A program made the position numbers and the translations under genes. From assembly GCA_012845835.1 (NCBI GenBank), contig JABAKD010000013.1, positions 15,235,016 to 15,299,015 of the forward strand: a stretch of DNA of 64,000 bases. Direction: 5' to 3'. This document shows positions 33,717 to 44,149 of this stretch, one piece after another. Source of the stretch: Undaria pinnatifida. Taxonomy: Eukaryota; Sar; Phaeophyceae; Laminariales; Alariaceae. The notes beneath the pieces are model-generated. The model had not been told where the DNA came from. It searched no databases and was given only the letters and a program-made list of their open reading frames with translations. Within the stretch, counting starts at the first letter, position 1; every line of letters starts with the position of its first letter.

Positions 33717-36316
33717 TTTAGCTTATGTGAGAACATCATCAACATCATCATCCATCAATGCTCCATGACCAGATCCAGCTTCAGCTCTAGCTCCATCCTT
33801 GGACTTCAGTGGAGACTGGTTCGCCTTTACCGGGTTTTCTGACCACTGGCATTGATGGAGCTTCTGCCAGAGCTTTGGCCTTCGCAAACAACGCCGATGG
33901 TTTCAATTTGATGACTATTATTTAGATTTGAAAGACAGTTTCCCTTGGCAAGGTCCCCACGGTTTCAATTTGAAGACCTGCGATGCATGTGCAACCGCCT
34001 ACCAGATACTAAAAGCTGTTGCCGATGACAACAAACCGCGGGGAAGAGTATTCCGCCTCCTAACAAAAGAAAAAATCGAACGTTTACACGTCCCCCACCT
34101 TCGCTACCCCGCGCCGAACATACCCCCATACCTCAAAGTACTAAATTTGACGACCCACAAAACACCACAAAACTGCGCGACGCAATGCGACGCCATGGGA
34201 CGCTATGCGACACCAAGAATACCACTGGGCGCGCTCATGAGACGCGGTACGACAGCATGCAGGTAAAGTGGCCACGCATGCCCACCGTCAAAAACGCGAG
34301 AGTAGTGAAATGGGTTACAACGCATACATGGTCTCCTAGAGCCTGGGCTCTGCCAGGCGAGGCTTACCGCGCAACACCCGCCAGGGTTACGTGTACTCAT
34401 ATATTGTACGGCCGTAGTGTCAAGGCCACAGTGGTATGACCCTCGCATCCCGAGAATGCCGGGACGGAGAACGTCGGCGGACTCAGCACTCGCTGAACCC
34501 GATCAACCCTCGAGCAGCACGCAGGCACCGGACCCCCTTTGGTACTCGCGGACGGACAGGAGCGTACGAGCGCGACAAAAACTACGCAAAAAAAGAACAC
34601 CGGTTGTGATCGCACTTGCGCCATATATCCACTGGGATCCCCCCTCGCGCAGCGTCCCTCTGGAGACTGCACACCGGTTGTGATCGCACTTGCGCCACAT
34701 CCTCAATAAGACCTGCCCTCCCCCCTCCCCCCGCGGCGGCCTTCTGAAAGCTCTAGTGCACTTCGACGATGGCCTCGAGTTCAACTGGCATGTCCAGGGG
34801 TAACGAGCTGGTACCCACAGCTGATCGGGCGTGAACGCCCTTCTCCCCAAACGTCTGGTACTCATGCACAAGAAAATAATAGCAGCAACAGCAGCAGCAG
34901 CGGCAGCAGTGCCAGAGGTAGCAGCAACAGGAACAGCAACAGGAACAGCAACAGGAACAGCAGCGGCAGCAACATAAATATCAGCAGCAACGGCAACAGC
35001 AGTAAAGCAAAAGCAGCAGCAGAACCAGTTGCAGTAGCAGAAGCGAAAACAACAGCCGTGCCAGCAGCAGCAGCAACAGCAGAGACAGCAACAGCAGAGC
35101 AGCGGCGGGAAAGCAGCGCGGTAGACCAGGGTCGGTGTTGGGAAACTATTTATAACAGAGTCGAGTCGGAGAGAGACGTGTAGTGTGAGTGTGTAGCGGT
35201 GTAGTGGTGTAGAGGTGTAGTGTAAATATGCCCTGAGCCTAGGAGGGAGATGTTCGGCGTCAATGGAAGTTGGCAGACAGGGAATGCCGTCATGCGCATT
35301 TTTGCCGCGAAGTACGTGATTTACAGCGAATTCACTAAAACGAGTGTCAAATACATCGAAAATCACAATATATCAAACAGCACAAGTGTGAGTTTGTTTT
35401 TACTTGACAGCTAGTTATTAGCTGAGTGGCGAAGTAAGAATACCGCACCTCGGACAGATCACGATATAGATCATATATATATCATATAAATCATGTAGAT
35501 CATCAACAGTAGAATCTGTATATGCCTTTATGATATGTTGTGCAGGATCTGTACATACAGAGTACAGACTCAGCCCAAGAAACATGTGTTAGATCGTGCA
35601 GGTCGTACGGCTCCCACCCGGAAACACGAGCCAGACCATACAGATCTTCCCTGAAATATCTACCAGGTAGATCATCAAGTGGAGATCGGTGGTCCATCCG
35701 ACGTGTGAAGAATACCAACTGACTTTAGTATTTCTCCATTTCGAGCTACGAGCGCAACAGTCGACACAACAGCACAGAACTCCGCCAATTGCCTTGAGGA
35801 AATAACTAGGAAATAACTGTAATACCTCGCGGCTTGCGTCGGTGATTGAAACGCTGCGCTGGTGGTCTAGTGGAAAGGACAAAGGACAACACACAATAAA
35901 AAACAAGGACGCACATTTCCCCGTAGCGGAAATTACCGGAAATTAATACGAGCCTAAGAAAAAAACGTTTATCAGCGAAAATTCAGCATATCCCCTATCC
36001 CCCGACAAATACTGCCTCTGTATCGTATGGAATCCGCTGAACATTTTGAAAACATGAAATTCGGTGACGGATCCAATTTGTTCTCACAGTCACCGAACAA
36101 AAAAGACGGTATCGGGGAGCAATAATTCCCACCTCGGCCAAGAGGTCGCTGGCGCCGTTGACGACCTTAGCCTGCCCCGTGAAACCGTCGACACATTGCA
36201 CGTAACCGTTCAGCTTTACTATTCGCGCTACTCGGTCGAGGTCGCCTAGTTGGTCTGACAGTTTAGAGGGAGGGACGCAGGCAGGAGGGCAGGCAGCAGC
36301 AACAGTAGTAGCGACA
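33717..36316. repeat. Second copy of the 2.6-kb direct duplication
   Basis: This copy continues without a break into the upstream RidA-B exons, so I used it for the gene model. It includes a CAG/CAACAG-rich tract at about 34870-35105, whose counterpart is about 31767-32002. Confidence 0.9.
33856..34266 (+). CDS. Unidentified protein-like open frame (also at 30753-31163)
   Basis: The open frame reads QRRWFQFDDYYLDLKDSF, then HGFNLKTCDACATAYQILKA, and KIERLHVPHLRYPAPNIPPY, for about 136 codons. The composition is protein-like (DACATAY, RGRVFRLLTKEK), but it has no convincing start, no splice partner and no family I recognise. It lies downstream of and antisense to RidA-B. It could be a transposon or virus-derived fragment, one exon of an unplaced gene, or chance. 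The second copy is part of the assembly duplication. Confidence 0.25.
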   Translation, partial: WSFCQSFGLRKQRRWFQFDDYYLDLKDSFPWQGPHGFNLKTCDACATAYQILKAVADDNKPRGRVFRLLTKEKIERLHVPHLRYPAPNIPPYLKVLNLTTHKTPQNCATQCDAMGRYATPRIPLGALMRRGTTACR

Positions 36317-39300
36317 AGGGTTACGATTGGGGTACGATTAGCACCGAAATATTACTGAGACGACTCAGTCGAGGAACTCTCTACTACACCCAAACACTGA
36401 GCTCAAATAAAAATCGATGCTGCAACTCCATGAACAAGCCTACAATAGCTAGGTACCTGGTACCTGCTATACAACGACAAATAATATTGAAAACCACAGA
36501 AGATATTCCAAACGTACTGGGTTGTTTGTTAGCACAGGTAGTCTAATTGAGGAGTCCCATCGTCAGAAACATTTCGTCCAAAACGTGCCATCTCTACCGT
36601 GGCACGTGTGTACCTATACTTCGAGTATGTATACTCACGCTTGAGCGTCGCGAGCATGTTGAGGGCTATCAAGCGAGCGGCCGCGGCGGCGTCCTCTTCG
36701 CTCATGTTGTCGCCGACCTGTACGTTCACAACAACCCGGATGATATCATACGATTGCTATTAATACTTGCCCCTGCGAGGCTCCACAAGGGAAACATACC
36801 GAAAATAAATGATGACTACACCATCGGCTAACCCAGGCTTTTGGGCTATCATAGGAGGGGCGTGTCCGAAGTGGGATGGAAGCAAACCATGGTGTTACTC
36901 GTGCTCTACGTTATTCCCTAGACGCTTGCGTACCCGTCATACATGAGACCCAAAGGGGGTTACCGTTGACGGGCACATGCATAAACGCCGAAGGGGTTAG
37001 CGATGAGTGATGTCATAACACGCAGTCCAAGCGGAGGTGCCCAAGAGACGGGGCGTGAGGCAACATCAACGTCAGACATCTGCGAAAACATACTTAGGAC
37101 GCCCCCGAAAGAGGAGAGCTTCCGCGAAGGCTCCAGTACGTACCGTGCCGGTGAGCAGCACCCCCTCCGGCGTCATCGGAATGTGCCCAGATATGTACAG
37201 AATTTTTCCGGTCTGGTACCCCACCACGTAGCTTCCTGAAAAACAACGCCAAGACATCATACGGGTACGGCAATGTAGAGCGTTTACGCATGCAGGGAGG
37301 AAAGAGGAGGAAAAGAGGGTGCGGGCGACAATATTATATAAAGAAAGGATGGCCACAGAAGCAGGCGATCGAACAAACGTGGATAGTAGTGAGGACGGAG
37401 AGTGCTCCGTTGCTGCTGCACTAGACTACAGCAGGCTGTATCAGGTACTGTCGTCTAGATAATACCTTAATAGGTACTGATGCTCGTTCGTCGCTTCAAA
37501 GACCCGATACTATATCCCACATACCGATATCCCCCTTTTCCCTCTTGGCGTGTGAAAAAAATAGATCTGTGTTGCCAACGTGGGTGAAGCCATGATACAA
37601 CCTGTACCAGGTACCTGGTACGTATTGACAGTGTACGCGGTTCTTTTGGGACCTACTGTATCTATGAGGACCTCAAAGACGAGAAAAGAGGTTTATGAGC
37701 CTTCTGCTTCGTACGAAGAGCGTTCAACAGCACAAGCGTCACCATGCTGCATGCGTGTCGCACAGCTCCTTACCAATAGATTGTACTCCGGGCACATCCC
37801 CTACCCTAACAACAGCCCGGGCTACTTCGTGTGGGCGGTGCTGTAATCGTCAGTTTATCCCGGCATTTGCGTTTGTACGCTCTCGCCAAGTCCCAAATTG
37901 TTCTAATAGGTACATACATATTGTATCGGTATACCGGGACCGTTGTGCTTGGTTTTTGGCGCCCAGTGCCAGCACCGGATGGGCCCCTCCCAGCTACAGT
38001 CCCAGCCACCCTCACTGCCGAAATAGCATCGGAAGCTACTGCTGCCCGTACTATACTGGACTACGAGCGCTTTCCGGACTAATTCGTATCTGGTACAGAA
38101 TAGTTGAAGATACGATACGATACGATCACAACACACCGCTGATAAGACTAGCAGCAGCTCGTCTAATACAAACACACCACGAGCACCACAAGCCGGCAGC
38201 GTGCAAGGTCGCGACAGAGTATCACACCCTCTTGCCGATCTGTTCCCATGAAATAGAGTACGTTACGATAGACACGCGTTTGTATGCAGTTCCTCAAGCC
38301 GTTGGGGAAGAATGGACAGGATGATGCCGACGTCGAAACTTGCAAAGTGCGACGACGGTACCACCGGCACATGTACTTCGGGGTCGGGATTCGGAGACAG
38401 CACAGCGGAAGTTCTCATACGCTACCACCAAGACGGATGGGACGGGCGTAATGGTGGTCCTGACAAAGGAAGTGATCGCGGCAAGGGTGGGTAGAGTTCG
38501 ACGCCGTGGTTGTAGGTGCTGCCTGCTGCCGCGTTCAAGCCATTGGATTTGACGGGAAATACGGTTGTTTCGGTTGAACCGGTTTCAAGATATCTCGTCA
38601 CTTGCTCAAGTCATAGGGGAAACGGCGACGAGGTCACCTGGCCAGTCTCCATCAAGGAGCAGGACAGGATGGGGGTAGCTCGTGTCCAGAGTTACAGAAA
38701 TAACCCCAATCGCCGTGAGGGCTAGGGGAGTTTGCCCACGCCAAATACGGGGGAAAGCGCGTTTTTTTTTGTATACGTTCAAGCGGCGGTGAACTGGCGG
38801 AGGTTGGAGGTAGCGACTACGGTAGCGATAGCATTCGGGCAAACCGCTTCAGGCGGTACGGCCTACGACGGAGGTTCTCAGGGGTATCTGCATCTGTAAT
38901 CGAATATTACGTCGCAAGTTCGAGGGTGACAAGATGGCCGTGGTTGTCGGGTGTGGAGACGCATCTTTTCGTGAGCAAGGGTCGATTGCTAGGCCTGATA
39001 AAAAGCGTCAGGCGGGAAGTTGCGAAGATGGTTGGAATCGGGACAGGTCCTGGCGGAGTAGATAGTGTAGAGTTTTCAGGGATGTGAACGAGGACTACAC
39101 CTCCAAGTTGTGCTCCGAGTGCAACGAGGTGCTCGAGGCGATTCGGGACCAGCGCAATAAACCGACCCACGCCGTACGTCGTTGTCTCACAACGAGCTGT
39201 GTGCGCCTGTGGCATCGAGATATCAACGCTTGGCGCAACAACTTCGCCGTTTTCACCCACGAGAACTCCTACGAGGGCCGGAGACCCGGGAAGTTCACTC

Positions 39301-40291
39301 GCGGGTACCAACTGCTCGATACAGCTTGTCTCAACGAACAGCCTAGCAATAAGTTACGGTTACATACGTTGTGTCACGAGGGTAAGTTACAGGGATCGTC
39401 TCGTGGTATCACCCACGAGCAGTCCCACGGGTATGTACGAGTAGGCACTACGCGAGGAGGTTTAGGTATTCGACTACGAGCGGTTGTTCCTGGGCTCACA
39501 GGAGAGTTGACCCACATGACCCACTCCACCTTTCCCCCTGCATTCGTCTACCCTTTTCCGGGCCGACATAATAAAGACATCTTAAACTATCTTCTACACA
39601 CTGCGTGTTGCAGTGCCTCGCTCACAGCCTAGTGTGGCTGTTGGGAGCCTATCCATCCATCGCGTATCAGCGCTAATTGAACACCAACAGGCCACACATG
39701 CTCAGTAGCGGGGTGGGCGAGATCCCTATGATTTCACAAATTCGGTTGTAGAATGTTTATGCCGAAGGTGGAGCAAGTGCTCGAAAGACCAGACGGACCA
39801 GGTAGGATGGGTTTCCATTTTCTTACACGAATAATTCGTTATGTTACAGGTGTACTCTCATTTAAACGCCATCAACATGATTTGTTCACGACGACATCAA
39901 CATCGAATGGGATCACCTCGCCGCAGATAGGGCCTAAAACTAATTACAACTACTACTTACTGCTGCTGTGTTGTACATCAATAATCGCTGCTTCGCCAGT
40001 ACTATGCGCAACATAAGCTACCAGGCTCACCCTATGCTTATCCTGTGGAGGCACGATCGCGACTACTATCAATACTAACTCTGATTCGCCAGTACTATGG
40101 GCAACCCAGGCTACCAGGCTTACCCTATGCTTACCCTGTGGAGGCACGATCGCGACCGGAAGCTTCACCCCAATGCGCTCTAAATGTGCTTCGACGTGGA
40201 TCTCGCGCACACTTGCCGATGGTGCCCTACATGCCGTACATTGCGCTGCCGGACGCAGCAACGAACCCATACGCGACGTAAGCTTAAGCAT
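34753..40291 (-). CDS. RidA/YjgF/UK114-family protein, paralogue B, 5 exons
   Basis: Exons: 40291-40135, 37235-37144, 36717-36639, 36254-36133, 34854-34753; total 552 nt (183 aa plus stop). Intron phases are 1, 0, 1, 0. Residues 1 to about 37 form an Arg/Ser/Ala-rich leader (MLKLTSRMGSLLRPAAQ), probably mitochondrial; a second Met at 40270 is an alternative start. The domain includes GSYVVGYQTGKILYISGHIP, VGDNMSEEDAAAAARLIALN, GDLDRVARIVKLNGYVQC, VVNGASDLLAE and HARSAVGTSSLP...VELEAIVEV. Arg160 and Glu177 correspond to the substrate-binding Arg and general-acid Glu of RidA; the RSAVG form is typical of the UK114-like subgroup. The expected activity is hydrolysis of reactive imine/enamine intermediates. 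Intron 1 hosts the Fanzor relic, and the 3' exons are duplicated by the assembly problem. Confidence 0.9.
36317..36638. other. RidA-B intron 3, unique portion
   Basis: Ordinary intron sequence with a GGTACCTGGTACC repeat at about 36452. No gene is seen. Confidence 0.5.
38200..39632 (+). pseudogene. Decayed Fanzor (eukaryotic TnpB/OMEGA RNA-guided nuclease) in RidA-B intron 1
   Basis: Successive conserved Fanzor blocks can be read on the plus strand. They are: YHTLLPICSHEIEYVTIDTR (about 38216-38290); FSYATTKTDGTGVMVVLTKE (about 38412-38470); a RuvC-I-like VVSVEPVSRYLVT (about 38564-38602); FEGDKMAVVVGCGDASF (about 38919-38970); then NEDYTSKLCSECNEVLEAIR, VRRCLTTSCVRLWHRDINAW and EGRRPGKFTRGY (39087-39320). 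The end is a TnpB-type zinc ribbon (CSEC...C-x5-C) and RuvC-III HRD. Decay is clear: in-frame stops at about 38325 and 39063-39065, the RuvC-I block shifted to another frame, and the usual VDPG changed to VEPV, losing the catalytic Asp. Fanzors are transposon-borne nucleases known from brown algae and their viruses. No recombinase gene or element ends were identified nearby. The last 200 bp of the open frame may be non-coding. Confidence 0.82.
39995..40158. repeat. 93-bp tandem duplication at the RidA-B exon-1 donor
   Basis: CGCCAGTACTATG...CCTGTGGAGGCACGATCGCGAC occurs at 39995-40064 and again at 40088-40158. Both copies include the exon end and the donor region; GTAAGCATAGGG is the active donor (minus strand), and the inner copy reads ATAAGC. 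Confidence 0.85.
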
Positions 40292-40567
40292 GCTGACCAG
40301 AATACGGCACCGACACCACGACCTATTCTGCTGTCGGAGGTTCCACGCACACGACGCGTGTGTACGTGTGTGCAGCCAAGGGCGGTGGCGGCGCAATAAA
40401 ACTTGTTTTGTATATTTTGCGGAAGCTTTGCTGGGAGGGATGTTCTTTCTTTCCTCCCTCCCCCGCATTCTGAACCAGCGCAAAGCGATCAGCGAGCCAC
40501 ACCATCTGCCTCTCTCTCTCGAACTACCACCACTGCCCTTAAACCTTCTCCTGTTGCGACGAGATCA
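40292..40567. promoter_or_regulatory. Bidirectional promoter interval between the two RidA paralogues
   Basis: These 276 bp separate the divergent start codons. They contain a pyrimidine-rich stretch (about 40440-40470) and two R/CGCACGTGT-like patches near 40350-40370. No TATA box is assigned. The shared upstream region suggests co-regulation of the pair (inference). Confidence 0.5.
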
Positions 40568-43500
40568 ATGCTTCGGAGAGCTTCAGCTGCTGTGGTAGGC
40601 CGTGTCCGCGTGGCGGCATGTGGGGTGCACACGGAGGCGAAGTTGAAGGAAATGGGCATCGAACTTCCAACCCCCAAAGCTCCGCTAGGTAACGCAACTT
40701 TGAAAATGAAACGCGACAGCATGGCAGTCTCTCACGACTGGCGATGGCGATGAACAACACATGGCTAGCAGACTCACTTTGAAGTTCAATGTTGTGCAGC
40801 GAGGATCATGGGCGCCATTTTGAAGTGAACCCGAAGCCCGTGATTTGTGCCCAGATGCTTGTATGATACCTGGTGTGCTGGAGTATCGCGTCATCCAGGC
40901 AGTGCTTACTCTGGCGCTGTCGAAAATACACCGCGTGATGGTACGTGTGATTCATGGTGCAGCTGTAGTACATGAAAATGTAAATGTTCCGTGTCCTGCT
41001 GACATGTGACTGGATGCTGACCGTATGACTGGATGGTTTACTCCTCCATCAACATGCGTATCACCCGGCACGTGCACGTAGCATCCGACATACACATTCA
41101 TTACAAGTAGTGAGTGACACGGCATACCGCATCATATCGTATCATACCACACCAGGCAACTTCGTTATGAGCGTGCGCACGGGGAGCCTCCTGTACACGT
41201 CAGGGCACCTACCCATAAGCTTGGAAGGGGAGATGACCACAGGAAAGGTGCGAAATTCGCCACTTTCGACGATTCTCCAGAGGGTAATATGGCTTCGACG
41301 GCTCAGGTCTAGGTGGGATTACAGCAGTTTATTGGTACATCGGGGTGGGATCAAGGCGCGAAGCAGGAGCAGGGTGCAAACATTAACATTAGAACATTAG
41401 TGTGTTGCCCAATGGAACATCCTGAAACGTAATTATTTCACCAATGACGGGACACCTCCGAAAAACTGGTACGGTCTACTGGAGAACTAACGTATGTGCG
41501 TGTTTAAAACAAAATGCCGCCAAAACCAATTAATCAACAATGCTTGGGTCTCGCCCTTGACGATTGACGACCATTCACCATTCCTCACCCACCCTTGAAC
41601 GGTGCCGAGTCTCAGCTTGCCGGTGGATAAAATCTTGTTATGGCGTAGCTCCTTCTGCTACCCTGCGCCCTCTACGCTGTACTCCGTGCTCTGCGGGGCG
41701 CGAAATCAGTGGCGGCAGTTGGTGTTGTGCGCGAAGAACGCTATTTCTGCTGCTTGGGCACGTAGACCAACGTAATGCCATCGACTGCTGGATTTCAACA
41801 CAACAAAGGCGAACCCTCTGATTGTTTTCCTGATTTCATTTGTTGGCCTCAGTCTGAGGTACGAGCAACAGTCGTGCATTCAACGGGAAGATGCGATGCG
41901 CGTATAGTCTGGCGGTGTTGATGTCGAAAGCTGCGGGTAGATCCTACCCGCCCCCCATGAGGTCAGTCGATGGGTCGAACACCGCGGTCTCCTATTAAAG
42001 GCGTCCTTGTACAGCATATGCATGGGGCATGTGACAACCCGCGGTGAACTTGATCAGCGCTTTTACGTTGGAAACCCCTTGTCTCTCTCGGACACTACTG
42101 TACGTGTGTATCGTTTTGTGTTACCACTCTTCAAGGTGGGACAAGAAGTGAGCGAAGAGGAGGCTCAGGAGGCTGCCCGTAAGGTGGCCATTCAGCTCAT
42201 CGCCACCATCAAGAGTGAGTCGAGACAAGCCTTATGATAGCGTGTGGGTGGGTGTTTTTTCGGTTGAAGCGTTGCACAAACCACAGGCCATACACCCGTT
42301 GTGAAGTAGAGCGAAGTCTCTTTGCAGGAAATCTATGAAATTTCAACTCTGCGCGCCCTTAGCGCCTTTACAGCTGGGAATCCTTTTGTAGGACGAATTA
42401 CTTCGAATTTGGGTAGGGGCGGACAACCTGTCAGCGCTCCAGCAGTAGATCGTGCAGTAGCTAGCGCTGAGCAGCGGTTGAGGTTGAGCAAGAACAGAGT
42501 GAATAAATCTCTCACAGCTCAGGCGTCAAAGCTGCATGTACTGGCGATTCCGTATCCTAGTAAACCGCCATTCCATATACAGTAGTACAATACCCAAATA
42601 TCTTATTGAGTTTTTCTTGCACGACAAATATCCTGACAAAAGGAGGGTTGAGGGGGTCTAAAGGGGTCAAGTATGCTGTCGCGCCATGCTCCGTTTTTTG
42701 TCATTGGGCTAGTGTAAGTGTACTGTATGCTGTATGCTCCGTTTTGTGGTTATTGGTTTCTGCTTTGACCGTTCGGCCAAAACCCACGATTTTGGTGGAT
42801 TTTGTCGGCGTGGGGTCAGGGTGGCAGCAGGGCCCTCGAGGCGGCTGAATATATTCACAGGGTGAGGCTAGAGGGCTCAGGTCCGGGTGTGATCAGGGTG
42901 TCAAGTGGAAGCAGGATGGGGGTGTGCTACGTTTTGCATACCCGGCCTGCGATTAGGTCTCGTCGTGGACTAGCCCCTATAGGTCTCGTCGTGAACTAGC
43001 CCCTATAGATTTCATGCACTGATGTTGCATTGCTCCAGGCTTTGACTGTTTGTCAGGACGTATTTTATTCGACTTTTTTGTTTTGCTGTATTGCATTGAT
43101 TGCTGTCGCGGAAGTGCAGTGAAGCAACTTTCCAGAGCGTTGATGGTTCTGTCTCAGCGCTCGACTTTTTTTCTTGCCGCGGATGAGCGACGGTAGAATG
43201 GGCTTCACACGGTTTTTCGTCCTTCCCGCACCTCCAAACGCAACGCAACGTAACGCAACGCAACGTAACGTAACGTAACGTAACGTAACGTAACGTAACG
43301 TAACGTAACGTAACGTAACGTAACGTAACGTAACGTAACGTAACGTAGCGCAACGTAACGTAAAGTAACGTACCGAACTGCAACGTAGAGTAGCGTGGCG
43401 TAGTGTAGCGTAACGCAGCGTAACGTGACGTATCGTCATGGGACGGAACGGGGCCAAGTGACAAATAAGGTAAAGTAACGCAACTCATACGTAATAATTT

Positions 43501-44116
43501 GCCCCTATTCACGAGAGCTTTAGTCTCCGCGCACAATGTGATCATGCGCTGAGTGTTTTTATGTAAATTCCCTGTCGATTATGGTACTATTAATACTATC
43601 AATACTACTAATATTACCCAGGGGACCTTCCGAGCAATATCCTTCGCGCGAGGTCATGCCCCTACGTATTACGCGCGATTGAAACATTGTTACACGCGGC
43701 TTGTATATATATATTAATAAACACTTCACGCACAGGATATCACCTCATTATCTTTCGAGAGCCATCCATGCCGCTGTGTCCCCCCCCCCCCCCGCCTCGA
43801 ACGCCCCTTTCTTCCCCATCACCCGCACCTTCGCCTAGACCTAGCACCACACGTATAACAAACCCCTCACCTAAAGCCCTTCCCCCCCCCCCCCCCGCCC
43901 CCCGCCCCCGCCCCCACCCCCCACCCTCCCCCCCCAACCCATCCCAACCCCAACCCCTCGAACACTCCACCCTCTCTTTACTCACTGATTGTACGACTTA
44001 CCCCAGAATATACACGATAAACTGATGTATTATTTCCAAAAATGTCACATTTGTCCCCTCGAAATAATGTATAGTTTCCAGGCACATATCGAGCTGCCCC
44101 CCCCCCCCCCCGCGCC

Positions 44117-44149
<33 letters not shown>

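Noticed and set aside
37776-37846. Plus-strand LYSGHIP string resembling the RidA core
   Set aside because: Only seven residues, opposite strand to RidA-B, with no flanking similarity. Probably coincidence.
43012-43545. Minus-strand frame with repeated VTLRY peptide
   Set aside because: Encoded by the (CGTAA)n repeat inside a RidA-A intron.
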